64,000 nucleotides of DNA from Streptomyces musisoli (GTDB taxonomy: Bacteria > Actinomycetota > Actinomycetes > Streptomycetales > Streptomycetaceae): positions 953,253 to 1,017,252 of the forward strand of contig NZ_JAERRH010000002.1 in the NCBI RefSeq assembly GCF_016741855.1. Direction: 5' to 3'. The notes under the pieces were generated by a model that had not been told where the DNA came from, ran no database searches, and worked only from the letters and a program-made list of their open reading frames with translations. Both the position numbers and the translations under genes were made by a program. Positions 17,186 through 28,703 of the stretch are shown here, one piece after another. Each line of letters begins with the position of its first letter. Position 1 is the stretch's first letter.

Positions 17186-17992
17186 GTGCGAGACGAACTC
17201 CTCACCATCGGGCGCTTCGCCCGCCTGTGCCGGCTCAGCGTCAAGCAGCTACGGCACTACGACGAGACGGGGCTGCTGGCTCCGGTCCGCGTGGACGGCG
17301 TATCCGGGTACCGCTACTACGCACCGGAACAGGCCGGTGATGCCCTGACCATCGCCCTGCTCCGAGAGATGGACGTCCCCCTGGCGGTGATCGCCCAGGC
17401 GCTGGGCGCCGAGCCCGAGTCCAGGGCGCGGATCCTGCGCGCCGAACGGGACCGGCTGGCCGAACGGATCAGCCGGGACCAGGCGCGGTTGGAGATGCTG
17501 GAGCGGCTGGCGGAGGCCGGTCTGCCCGGCCACGAGGTGGTGATGGGCGGAGAGCCGGAGCGACGACTCGCCGTGGTGCGGACGGTCTGCACCCCCGCGG
17601 AGATCGGGCAGAAGGTCGAGCAGTGTGTGGGCCGGCTGTTGCCGGCGCTCGGCAGGGCAGGAATCGCATGGGAGCCGCCCCTGTGGGCGCTGTACCCGCT
17701 GGATCTCGAAGAGCGGACGCGGATCGCCGTCGGAGTGCAGACGTCGCACGGGGAAGGGGTGCCCGGTCTGGAGTTCGAGACGCTGCCCGCGGGTCCGGTC
17801 GCCGAGACGACGCACATCGGGCCGTATGCCCAACTTCCCTTGGCCTACCACGCCCTCTTCGCTGCCGTCCACGAACGCGGACTGCGCCCGCGAGCGCCCG
17901 TACGCGAGGTCTACCTGGTCGGGCCGACAGCGGCGCCACGGGAAGCACTGAAGACCCGGCTCCTTCTCCCCGTCCAGGAAAGGACAGCATGA
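17186..17992 (+). CDS. MerR-family regulator with GyrI-like ligand domain
   Basis: The 268-residue protein has a MerR winged helix (LTIGRFARLCRLSVKQLRHY, then GYRYYAPEQ), a coiled-coil dimerisation helix (about 85-115) and a C-terminal GyrI-like small-molecule-binding domain (about 125-265; ETTHIGPYAQLP). This is the BmrR/TipA-type arrangement, in which binding of drugs or cationic compounds activates transcription. GTG 17186 is chosen because an upstream ATG (17117) would put the palindromic operator inside the gene. Its stop overlaps the start of the next gene by 4 bp (ATGA). Confidence 0.88.
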   Translation: MRDELLTIGRFARLCRLSVKQLRHYDETGLLAPVRVDGVSGYRYYAPEQAGDALTIALLREMDVPLAVIAQALGAEPESRARILRAERDRLAERISRDQARLEMLERLAEAGLPGHEVVMGGEPERRLAVVRTVCTPAEIGQKVEQCVGRLLPALGRAGIAWEPPLWALYPLDLEERTRIAVGVQTSHGEGVPGLEFETLPAGPVAETTHIGPYAQLPLAYHALFAAVHERGLRPRAPVREVYLVGPTAAPREALKTRLLLPVQERTA

Positions 17993-18990
17993 GCACGATG
18001 ATCGACGTCGACGCCCGCGGTACGCAGCACTGCGAGACGACGGCTCTGGGCGTGCTGCTGCGGCACCAGGGAATCGCGCTGTCGGAGCCCATGCTCTTCG
18101 GCCTCGGCTCCGGTCTGTCCTTCATCTACTGGGACGGCAAGAACCTGGGTTTCCCCTTCCTCGGGGGCCGGGTCAAGCCGTTCGACCTCACGAGAAACCT
18201 GGCCGCCGGACTCGGACTGGAACTCCGGGTCCAGGAGACCGCCTCGCCACGCAGGGCATGGCAGAACGTGACGGCCCGCATCGACGCCGGCCACCCCGTG
18301 GGATTACAGCTGGACAGTCATCACCTGGAGTACTTCGGGTCGAAGGCGCACTTCGGCGGTCACGTCGTCGCCATGTACGGCTACGACGACCGCGACGCCT
18401 ACCTGGTGGACACCGACCAGCAAGGCGGAGCGGTGACCACCAGCCTGACCAGCCTCGCCCGGGCCAGGGCCGCGCGCGGCCCGATGACCGCCAAGCACCG
18501 CTCCTTCACCCTCACCGTTCCGCCGAAGCCGTGCTCCCCGCAGGACCGGATCGTTCCCGCCATCACCGCGTGCGCCGACGCCTTCCTCAACCCGCCCATC
18601 GCCAACCTCGGTCATCGCGGCATCGAGAAGGCCGGCAAGCTGGTCCGCACATGGCTCCAGCGGACCGACAACCCGGAGCGGGACCTGCCCCAGGCCGCCC
18701 TCCTGATGGAGGAGGCCGGCACCGGCGGCGCCCTCTTCCGCAACCTCTACCGTGACTTCCTCGCCGAATGCGCCGGACGAATCGACAGCAGCCACCTGCG
18801 CACCGGCCACGGGCTGTACGCCGAGGCGGCCACCTTGTGGACGGAAGTCGCGGCACTGATCACGAAGGCCGCTGCGGCAGGCGATGCGCGGTGCCTCGCA
18901 CAGGCAGGCACCGTCCTCGGCGATCTCGCCCGGATGGAGCGCGAGGCCATGCAGGCACTGATCCGCCTGGGGAGACGAGCGCCGAAGTGA
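17989..18990 (+). CDS. BtrH-like (butirosin biosynthesis H N-terminal / DUF4872) protein
   Basis: The 333-residue protein matches the BtrH N-terminal domain plus DUF4872: RGTQHCETTALGVLLRHQGI with a candidate nucleophile cysteine at about residue 15, a glycine-rich segment, and HFGGHVVAMYGYDD with the candidate catalytic histidine and acidic residues of a papain-like fold. BtrH transfers the AHBA side chain from an acyl carrier protein in butirosin synthesis; other members act on peptides or amides. It is translationally coupled to the MerR/GyrI regulator, so it may modify or remove the compound that the regulator senses. No other biosynthetic genes lie nearby. Confidence 0.8.
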   Translation: MSTMIDVDARGTQHCETTALGVLLRHQGIALSEPMLFGLGSGLSFIYWDGKNLGFPFLGGRVKPFDLTRNLAAGLGLELRVQETASPRRAWQNVTARIDAGHPVGLQLDSHHLEYFGSKAHFGGHVVAMYGYDDRDAYLVDTDQQGGAVTTSLTSLARARAARGPMTAKHRSFTLTVPPKPCSPQDRIVPAITACADAFLNPPIANLGHRGIEKAGKLVRTWLQRTDNPERDLPQAALLMEEAGTGGALFRNLYRDFLAECAGRIDSSHLRTGHGLYAEAATLWTEVAALITKAAAAGDARCLAQAGTVLGDLARMEREAMQALIRLGRRAPK

Positions 18991-19143
18991 CGGCCGGCCA
19001 GGGAGCCGCACGGCCCCTGCTGCGACGCTGCGACTCGTCGGCTGGCACGGGCGCGGACGGCGCCGAAGTGGTCGATGCCCGACGTCACTGGGACAATCGG
19101 CCACTGAGGCAATCGGCCTGTCCGGCGATCGAGGAGGAAGCCC

Positions 19144-20013
19144 GTGTGTCGCCTGTTCGGCCTCAGCAGCGCACCGAACCGCACCCACGCCACCTTCTGG
19201 CTGCTCGACGCACCCGACAGCCTCAGTCGGCAGAGCCATCACGACCCCGACGGTACGGGCCTGGGGTACTTCGCCGCTGACGGCACCCCTCACATCGACA
19301 AGGCCCCCATCGCCGCCTACCAGGACCGTGCTTTCGCCGAGGACGCCCGGCAGGTGCAGTCCGCCACGTTCCTGGCCCACGTGCGTTTCGCCTCCACGGG
19401 CGGCCTGGACCCCCGCAACACCCATCCCTTCGAGCAAGACGGACGGCTGTTCGCCCACAACGGGGTCATCGAGGGCCTGGAGCAGCTCGACGACCACCTG
19501 GGCGACGACCGGTCCCTGGTCGCGGGCGACACCGACTCCGAGCGGTTCTTCGCCCTGATCACGCGGGAGACACGCAAGTACGGTGGCGACGTCACCGCCG
19601 GGATCGAGCACGCCGCTCACTGGATCGCCCGGAACCTGCCCGTCTACGCCCTCAACCTGATCCTGATCACCACCGACGAGCTGTGGGCGTTGCGCTATCC
19701 GGAGACCCATGAGCTGTACGTGCTCGAGCGTCCGGCGGGCGGCCAGCACGGGGACCGCCATCTGGATCACAGTGGCAGCCACGGCCGCATGCGCGTCCAC
19801 TCCGCCCATCTGGCCGAGCACCCCGCCGTCGTCGTCGCCAGCGAAAGAATGGACGACAACCCCCGATGGCGCCTGATGGAGCCCGGTGAACTCTTCCACG
19901 TCGGCCCCGACCTGCGCACCGACCGGCGAGTGATCCTGCCCTCGGCGCCGACACACCAGCTCAGCCTCGACGACCTGCGCCCCGACGCCGCCGCCTCCCA
20001 GAAAGCCGCATAG
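19144..20013 (+). CDS. Class II glutamine amidotransferase (EgtC/YafJ-like)
   Basis: The 289-residue protein begins MCRLFGLSS, giving the N-terminal catalytic Cys2 of Ntn-type glutamine amidotransferases. DPDGTGLGYF, FLAHVRFASTGG and THPFEQDGRLFAHNGVIEG are conserved in the family. It has no synthetase partner nearby, so its acceptor is unknown; the EgtC branch hydrolyses gamma-glutamyl compounds, while egtABD genes are absent here. The GTG start follows GAGGAAG. Confidence 0.88.
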   Translation: MCRLFGLSSAPNRTHATFWLLDAPDSLSRQSHHDPDGTGLGYFAADGTPHIDKAPIAAYQDRAFAEDARQVQSATFLAHVRFASTGGLDPRNTHPFEQDGRLFAHNGVIEGLEQLDDHLGDDRSLVAGDTDSERFFALITRETRKYGGDVTAGIEHAAHWIARNLPVYALNLILITTDELWALRYPETHELYVLERPAGGQHGDRHLDHSGSHGRMRVHSAHLAEHPAVVVASERMDDNPRWRLMEPGELFHVGPDLRTDRRVILPSAPTHQLSLDDLRPDAAASQKAA

Positions 20014-20347
20014 CGCACAGCCGCACGAACCCCGGCGGGCCGCGGAGACGGGGCGGGCGGGTTGCGACGCGGTTCGGGCGCGCGGATTCGGGCCGGCGGT
20101 GCCGGAGGCGCGGGTCCGGTCGGGTCCGGTCGCGTTCGAAGGCGCGGGTCCGGTCGCGTTCGGTCGGCGGTGAACGGCCGCTCAGGACGAGAGCCGTAGT
20201 GCGGCACCGGTTGCGGAATCAGATCTTGGTCGTGGAAGATCACGCCCTGCAGGGGGATCCGATGCGCGGTCCAGGGAGCCCGTCTTCCCGTCGCGCGCCT
20301 GCTTTCCTTTCTCCAGACCACGTACACCGGCAACATCAGGGGGGACC
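20014..20347. other. Intergenic region with short direct repeats
   Basis: No gene is seen. Between 20107 and 20166 the sequence GGCGCGGGTCCGGTCG recurs with insertions. The downstream part should hold the promoter of the VC0807-type gene. Confidence 0.5.
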
Positions 20348-21100
20348 ATGACCGCTCACGACCACGACCGCACGACCAGACCAGGCACGCCGAGCACACC
20401 GGAGGAACCCGCGGTACGGGCCGACGAGCGCCCGGCGCCGCCCGCCCGGTCCGGGGGCGCCGCCATGCTCGGCTGGGTGCTCACCATCTCGCTCAACGTG
20501 GCCGCCCCGATCCTCACGTACAACGCCCTCCGCGACCAGGGCTGGAGCGAGTTCGCCGCGCTGCTGGCCGGCAGCGCCTGGCCGGTGCTCGACAGCGCCG
20601 TACATCTCGCGTGGCGACGTCGCCTCGACGAGTTCGCCGTGGTGACGCTGGTGTTCCTGGTGATCACGGCCGTGGTGTCGCTCGTCGGCCCCCATTCGGC
20701 CAGGGCGCTGCTGATCAAGGACTCGGCCGTCACCGGATTGTTCGGGCTGCTGTGCCTGGCCACACTGCTGGCGCCGCGCCCGCTGATGTTCTACTTCGGC
20801 CGCAAGTTCGCCACCGACGGCACCCCCGAGAGCACCGCCTGGTGGAACGGCCTGTGGGCGTTCGAAGGGTTCCGCCAGACCGTGCGGACGATGACGACGG
20901 TCTGGGGCGTCGCCTACTGCCTTGAGGCGGCCGCGCGGATCGCCTTGTCCTTCGTGCTGGGCACCGACACCATGGTGACCTTGAGCCCGGTCCTGATCTA
21001 CGGCGTGCTCGGCGCCCTCATCCTGTGGACGACCATGTACGGCAAGCAGGCACGCCGCCGGGGCGAGGAACGTGCCGCCGCGGCCATGGCCCAGGCCTGA
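20348..21100 (+). CDS. VC0807-family multipass membrane protein
   Basis: The 250-residue protein has a charged, proline-rich N-terminus (1-38) followed by about six transmembrane segments, with ISLNVAAPILTYNALR and SAWPVLDSAVHLAWRRRLDE typical of the VC0807 family, whose role is not known. LMFYFGRKFAT lies in a cytoplasmic loop. It has its own terminator downstream and appears monocistronic. Confidence 0.82.
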   Translation: MTAHDHDRTTRPGTPSTPEEPAVRADERPAPPARSGGAAMLGWVLTISLNVAAPILTYNALRDQGWSEFAALLAGSAWPVLDSAVHLAWRRRLDEFAVVTLVFLVITAVVSLVGPHSARALLIKDSAVTGLFGLLCLATLLAPRPLMFYFGRKFATDGTPESTAWWNGLWAFEGFRQTVRTMTTVWGVAYCLEAAARIALSFVLGTDTMVTLSPVLIYGVLGALILWTTMYGKQARRRGEERAAAAMAQA

Positions 21101-21185
21101 GACCGCGTCCGCGCGGCGAGGCGGGTGAGCCGCTCGTAGCAGCACAGGGCGGCCGGAAGCGGCTGCCCTGACGCGCGGCACCACC

Positions 21186-21222
21186 GACGACGTACGGCCG
21201 GAGCGGCCGGCCGTACGTCGTC
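21186..21222 (+). terminator. Strong stem-loop after the VC0807-type gene
   Basis: GACGACGTACGGCCG, 7-nt loop, CGGCCGTACGTCGTC: a perfect 15-bp stem 85 bp after the stop codon. Confidence 0.8.
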
Positions 21223-21314
21223 CCGGCGGGGCCGCCCGCCGCCGGTTGGAGTGCGATCGATAACGATCTCGGCGTACTCCTTGTGCGTAGTGTGATCCGT
21301 TTTAGCCTCCCGAC

Positions 21315-22271
21315 ATGGGATTTCTTTCAAACCGCCGCAAACGAGTTCGTCTCGCCCCGGAACTCGACGACCAGGAACTGGGCAGGCTGCTGAAGTCCCT
21401 ACTGGCGACGACCAGGACGGGAACCATCGCCACCACTGACCTGTGCATGGCACAGATGTCACGGCTCCTGGAGCAGGGCCCGGACGACTGGGACCGCCGG
21501 ACGCATCGCATCAGCGTGCTGGCCGACTTCCTCTCCGCATCACATCTGCCGAAGTCCTGGGCCGCGCGCGAGCCTCGCAATCCGACCGCGCTCGTGCTCC
21601 ACGCCTGGTCCCAGGTCGCGCAGGCCGGCCCGCGGGCCCAAGGGGGCGACAGGTCCGACGCCGCGGAGAGCTGTCTGCGCGCCGCCGAGCTGGCGCCGGA
21701 CGATCCCGCCCCCTGGGTGGCCCTGCTCAAGGTGGCCCGCTGGGAACGCTGGAGGCAGCCCCAGGTGTTCGGGGTGTGGAACGAGGTCCTCGCGCGTGAC
21801 CGCTGGAACCGCGAGGCGTACATGAACATGCTGGCCTATCTCAGCCCGGAAGAGGGGGGCTCCCGCCTTCAGGTTCTGGACTTCGTCGATGCGCTGATCG
21901 CCCGGGTACCGGCCAACGCGCCCTGCGTGGCGACGGAACTCACCGCCCAGGTCTTCCAGTACCAGGCCATCCTCGGCCGGGGCGGCTACGAAGCGCTGGT
22001 GGCACGCACCCACTGGTCCCAGGGGATGGCCGCTCAGGCACTCGACCGTGTGGTGCACACCTGGGGGCAGCCGGGATTCCTCCGGCACGCCAAGGCGCTC
22101 GCCGACCTGAACCTCCTCGCCTACGCCCTGATGGCCGGCGACCGGCGCGCCGAGGCCCGTGCGGTGTTCGAGGCGATCGGTGGTGTCGTCACCGCCTGGC
22201 CCTGGCAGATCGGCGGCGACCCTCTCACCGAGTTCGAACAGGCGCAGCGCAGGGCCACCGTCGGTATGTGA
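21315..22271 (+). CDS. Conserved hypothetical protein with TPR-like helices
   Basis: The 318-residue soluble protein is almost entirely helical with TPR-like features (AESCLRAAELAPDDPAPWVAL, ALLKVARWERWRQP, GDRRAEARAVFEAIGG). No catalytic motif is visible. Similar stand-alone proteins occur in Streptomyces without assigned function. The upstream region is AT-rich for this genome and has a GATCG-ATAA-CGATC inverted repeat at 21255-21268, which probably belongs to its promoter or a repressor site. Confidence 0.75.
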   Translation: MGFLSNRRKRVRLAPELDDQELGRLLKSLLATTRTGTIATTDLCMAQMSRLLEQGPDDWDRRTHRISVLADFLSASHLPKSWAAREPRNPTALVLHAWSQVAQAGPRAQGGDRSDAAESCLRAAELAPDDPAPWVALLKVARWERWRQPQVFGVWNEVLARDRWNREAYMNMLAYLSPEEGGSRLQVLDFVDALIARVPANAPCVATELTAQVFQYQAILGRGGYEALVARTHWSQGMAAQALDRVVHTWGQPGFLRHAKALADLNLLAYALMAGDRRAEARAVFEAIGGVVTAWPWQIGGDPLTEFEQAQRRATVGM

Positions 22272-22412
22272 GCGGGCGCGGGTGGGCTTCGCAGGCACGG
22301 ATCCCTGCCGGCGAAGCCGCTCCGACCCGAAGTGGTCCATACCTGATGCCCCGGAGAAGCGCAGGGGCAATGCCGGCGCCTGTCCTTCAGGTTCCGTTGC
22401 CGAGCCGGAGCC

Positions 22413-23147
22413 TCATCGGTCGGTCAGAGTGCGGTCCAGGAGGGAAAGCAGACGCTCCCAGTGGCGCTTGGTGCCGGAGGCGCTGAAAGCGTCGGTGTCG
22501 GACATGGTGAAGCCGTGGACGGTGCCGGGGTAGATCTCGGAGGTGCAGTCGACCCCCGCGGCGTCCAGTGCCTGGTTGAGTTCGCCGAGGGCCTCGGGTG
22601 TCATGTCGCCTTCGGCGTGGCCGAGGTGGACCCGGGCGGTGATCTTGGAGAACAGTTCGGGCCCGGCGGCGCCCACGGGGCCGTGGAACGCGGCGACGGC
22701 GGCCACCTGGCCGGGGTGCGCCGCGGCGGTGCGCATCGCCAGGAGGCCGCCTATGCAGTAGCCGGTCACCGCGACCGGCCCGGTGCCGACCTCGGGACGG
22801 GTGGAGAGGAACCCGAGGTAGGCGTCGGCGTCGCGCAGGACACGTTCGGTGGTGTGTGCCTCGACCAGGGGCATCACCTGGGCCATGACCCGGGGCCGGA
22901 TCTCTCCTCCGATGTGCTCGGGAAGATCGATCACCGGTGCCGGGCCGTGCCGGTAGAAGAGGTTGGGGACGAGCACGTAGTACCCGTGCCCTGCCAGTTC
23001 CCCGGCCATCTCCCGCAGTACGGGCCGGATGCCGAAGCCGTCCGCGTACATCAGCACCCCGGGGTGCCGCTCGCCGTCGTCGGGGAAGGCGGCGAACGCG
23101 TCGGCCCGGCCGTCCTCGGTGGGAATGTGTAGCGTCTCGATGGGCAT
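22413..23147 (-). CDS. Dienelactone hydrolase family protein
   Basis: The 244-residue alpha/beta hydrolase has the DLH nucleophile elbow TGYCIGG with Cys131, HAEGDM with the catalytic Asp, and GTVHGF with the His. Dienelactone hydrolases open lactone rings in chloroaromatic breakdown, but many members have other ester substrates. No aromatic-catabolism genes are nearby. The ATG follows AGGAGAG. Confidence 0.9.
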   Translation of the reverse strand: MPIETLHIPTEDGRADAFAAFPDDGERHPGVLMYADGFGIRPVLREMAGELAGHGYYVLVPNLFYRHGPAPVIDLPEHIGGEIRPRVMAQVMPLVEAHTTERVLRDADAYLGFLSTRPEVGTGPVAVTGYCIGGLLAMRTAAAHPGQVAAVAAFHGPVGAAGPELFSKITARVHLGHAEGDMTPEALGELNQALDAAGVDCTSEIYPGTVHGFTMSDTDAFSASGTKRHWERLLSLLDRTLTDR

Positions 23148-23550
23148 GAACTCTCCTGTCGGGTTGATGTGTCGAGCTTGTGATCAACACCGACGGAGGC
23201 GGATCCCGTGCGGCAACGCGGGAACCTCGATCGGACAACGGGCCCGCTACGGCCCGTACGGCGCTCAGGAGAGCACCGGGTCACCGATCCGTGTGTGGCG
23301 CGACGCCGTCCCGGTAATCATGGTCGTAGAACTTAGTCCACCGGTCCGGGCCGAGGCCAGCCGTTTGGCGCACGGTGCGGCACGGGGGACACTTCCGGCC
23401 AATACCACTGACCGCGCGGCAGGTTGAAGCCTCCGCGCGGGCACACCGGCCTCGCGGCTGCCGTCCTCACCGCACCTGCGAAGACCCTGGGCCGATCTCG
23501 TCTCGGCCTTGTCGTACAGCCGGGCCGGGAGCAGGGCTCGACCCGCTGTG
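23148..23550. other. Intergenic region, no clear gene
   Basis: About 400 bp between two minus-strand genes. A minus-strand frame (GTG at 23552-23554, stop near 23333) overlaps the SnoaL-like stop codon as GTGA and contains GGFNLPRGQWYWPEV, but it uses many codons rare in this genome and has no recognisable family. The downstream end should hold the promoter of the dienelactone hydrolase gene. Confidence 0.4.
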
Positions 23551-23964
23551 TCACTTCTCCTGCATCCAGGCGAGCGAAATCCGTACTTCGCTGAATCGCC
23601 AGCCCTCCGGCGTCCGCACCGCCGTGTTGGCAACGCGCAGGCCGCTGGTCCGGTAGGGCGGTTCATCGTCGCGATAGAAGTACGTGAGTTCGTTCGCCGT
23701 GGCCTTCGCGCGGTCACCGTCGACCTCTATCAGCACGTCGCCGTGCAGGTGGAACGTGCGTTCCCCCTCGACCTGGCTGCCCTTGAGGTAGGCGGTCACC
23801 TTCTCCAGGCCGTGCAACTCGCCGCCGCGCGGGGAGTGCACCACCACGTCGTCGGTGTAGACGGTGTGGGCATCGCCGTGACGGTGCTCGTCCAACAGGT
23901 TGGCCAGACGGGCGAACAGTTCGACGATCTCGGCGCGGTCGGCGGTTCGGGTGTCAGCGGACAC
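23551..23964 (-). CDS. SnoaL-like (NTF2 fold) protein
   Basis: The 137-residue protein has the cone-shaped NTF2/SnoaL pattern: an N-terminal helix (EIVELFARLANLLDEHR), YTDDVVVHSPRGGELHG and later strands (TFHLHGDVLIEVDGDRA, WRFSEVRISLAW). Such proteins bind or turn over small hydrophobic molecules. It is divergent from a MarR regulator with two matching operators between them. The GTG start follows AAGGAG. Confidence 0.85.
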   Translation of the reverse strand: MSADTRTADRAEIVELFARLANLLDEHRHGDAHTVYTDDVVVHSPRGGELHGLEKVTAYLKGSQVEGERTFHLHGDVLIEVDGDRAKATANELTYFYRDDEPPYRTSGLRVANTAVRTPEGWRFSEVRISLAWMQEK

Positions 23965-23988
23965 GACGTCTCCTTCGGAGGCAGCCCA

Positions 23989-24007
23989 ATGTTGGTGCGA
24001 CCAACAT
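23989..24007. promoter_or_regulatory. MarR operator 1 (TGTTGG-N5-CCAACA)
   Basis: ATGTTGGT-GCG-ACCAACAT is a perfect 19-bp inverted repeat 24 bp upstream of the SnoaL-like gene. It shares its half-sites with operator 2, whose centre is 28 bp away. Confidence 0.8.
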
Positions 24008-24016
24008 TAGTGGAGT

Positions 24017-24035
24017 GTGTTGGTTCCGCCAACAC
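24017..24035. promoter_or_regulatory. MarR operator 2 (TGTTGG-N5-CCAACA)
   Basis: GTGTTGG-TTCCG-CCAACAC is a perfect inverted repeat ending 16 bp before the MarR start codon. Its position would block transcription of the regulator's own gene. Confidence 0.8.
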
Positions 24036-24051
24036 TGTTACGGTGGTTGCC

Positions 24052-24492
24052 ATGGAAGAAGTCCCCGAGCGCCTGGCGGCGAAGCCGAGCTGGCTGATCA
24101 CCCAGCTGGCCGTCCACGCCCGTCGGCTGGTGTTCGACGGTTTCACCGCTGCGGGTGCGCGCGGGTACCACTACCGCATCCTGGCCGCACTGGACGAGTT
24201 CGGCGCCGCGAGCCAGGCCGAACTCGGCCGGCGGTGCCGCATGGACCGCAGTGACGTCGTGGCGGCGGTCGGCGGACTGGTCGATCAGGGCTTCGTCGAC
24301 AAGGCGCCGGACCCGGACCACGGCCGGCGCAACAAGGTGACCCTCACCCGGGCCGGTGCACAGCAGTTGCAGCGTCTGGACCGGGCGCTCGACCGGGCGC
24401 AGGACGACCTCCTCCAGCCACTGTCCGCCGAGGACCGTGAAGTGCTGACCCGCTTGCTCACCCGGGTCCTCGCTCGCCACGAGCCGAAGTGA
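24052..24492 (+). CDS. MarR-family transcriptional regulator
   Basis: The 146-residue protein has the MarR winged helix: ASQAELGRRCRMDRSDVVAA as the helix-turn-helix and DPDHGRRNKVTLTRAG as the wing, with a C-terminal dimerisation helix. It probably represses itself and the divergent SnoaL-like gene through the two operators between them. The ATG at 24052 has no clear ribosome-binding site; GTG 24043 is an alternative and the message may be leaderless. Confidence 0.9.
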   Translation: MEEVPERLAAKPSWLITQLAVHARRLVFDGFTAAGARGYHYRILAALDEFGAASQAELGRRCRMDRSDVVAAVGGLVDQGFVDKAPDPDHGRRNKVTLTRAGAQQLQRLDRALDRAQDDLLQPLSAEDREVLTRLLTRVLARHEPK

Positions 24493-24874
24493 CCGCCTCT
24501 CGGGTAGCGGTGGCATCACGCGTGTGACGGGGGTTCGGGTCCGGGTGCCGGACAAGCCCGTGGCGGGGGGTGCGGTGGCCGGGTGGTCGCCCAGGGCGGC
24601 TGATGTCAGTGGCCTGTGGCAGTCTCACGGCCCATGCGCTACGACCGCCTTCATCTACTTCCCCATGGTCTACAGCATGGCGGAAGAAACCTCGGCCCAC
24701 GCGGCGCAGGTCGCCTCGTCGCTGGGTCTCGTCTGCTACGACCCCCAGACTCAACGGCTCAGGTCATGAGCGCCCTTGGTCGGCGCGGCCGATGAGAACC
24801 GCGACCGCGCCGACGACGGCCAGGCGGCCTCAGCCCGCCGAGCCGGTCGGCGCGGGACCGCACCCCCCGTCCCT
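24493..24874. other. Intergenic region with a gene fragment
   Basis: Apart from the fragment at 24656-24769, no gene or clear structure is seen. Confidence 0.4.
24656..24769 (+). pseudogene. C-terminal fragment of an unknown protein
   Basis: The frame YFPMVYSMAEETSAHAAQV then SLGLVCYDPQTQRL reads like the end of a real protein: many small actinobacterial proteins end with a helix and GLVCYDPQ. The sequence upstream is not protein-like in this frame, so it is probably a remnant of a deleted gene. Confidence 0.4.
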
Positions 24875-25417
24875 TCACGTCACATCGAACCGGAAGACCA
24901 TGCCGGCCCAGTCAGGCACAGTTGCCGTGGCGTCGAGGGCTTCGCTGATCGTCCGTTCCTCATAGGTGAAATGGGATTCCATGATCGCCGCCAGTCCGTC
25001 GAGTTCGCGCCCGATCGCCTCCAGGGCCGCGTCGGTCGAGCCGGCAGCCCTGTCAGCGAGTTCCTTCACCCGGGACAGGATCGAGGAGATCATGGCGTGG
25101 TCCTCGACGAGGTTCGCGACGGTCGCCGCGAGATCCGGGCGTTCGCGGAGCAACCGGGAGAACATCCCGTCGTCCTCACCCTGGTGGTGTGACGTCAACG
25201 CGGCGCAGAAGGACAGGCAATGGGTGAGGAGGACGTCGTCGCTCAACCGGCGTCGGCCGAGACTCTTCCTGATGTCCGAGATCTGACGGCGCAGTTCTTG
25301 ATGAGCTTGTGCGAGCTGATGACTCAGGGCGGCAACACGGCCGCCGTCGCGGGAAGCCACGGAGGGCGCCCCCTTCGGTTCCGCACCTCCATGCCTGGCG
25401 CAGTCCGCCACCGGCAC
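24875..25417 (-). CDS. Hemerythrin-domain protein
   Basis: The C-terminal 150 residues form a four-helix hemerythrin domain with the iron-ligand pattern: SHQLAQAHQEL, LTSHHQGEDDGMF (HHxxE), EDHAMI and MESHFTYEERTI (HxxxE). Such cytoplasmic proteins bind a di-iron site for oxygen or redox sensing. The start is uncertain; GTG 25417 gives about 180 residues, while GTG 25411 or 25360 would shorten it. Confidence 0.82.
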   Translation of the reverse strand: MPVADCARHGGAEPKGAPSVASRDGGRVAALSHQLAQAHQELRRQISDIRKSLGRRRLSDDVLLTHCLSFCAALTSHHQGEDDGMFSRLLRERPDLAATVANLVEDHAMISSILSRVKELADRAAGSTDAALEAIGRELDGLAAIMESHFTYEERTISEALDATATVPDWAGMVFRFDVT

Positions 25418-25580
25418 GCGATGCTGTCGCCATCCGATCACGCGACACGGCCGACAGGCAACCGATCGCCTTCCCACCAGCATTCCGGGGGCCGTAAGAA
25501 AGTACGAGCGCGGATGGTATCGACACCCTCTCCGCGCGGCCCGCATCATTGGCTGGCAGCGCGGCCCAGGGGGAGGGCGG

Positions 25581-28691
<3,111 letters not shown>

Positions 28692-28703
28692 GAGGAGCAG
28701 GCA

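Noticed and set aside
23333..23554. Small minus-strand frame overlapping the SnoaL-like stop as GTGA
   Set aside because: Its codon use (AGA, AGG, ACA, CGA) is unlike other genes here, and no family or ribosome-binding site is evident.
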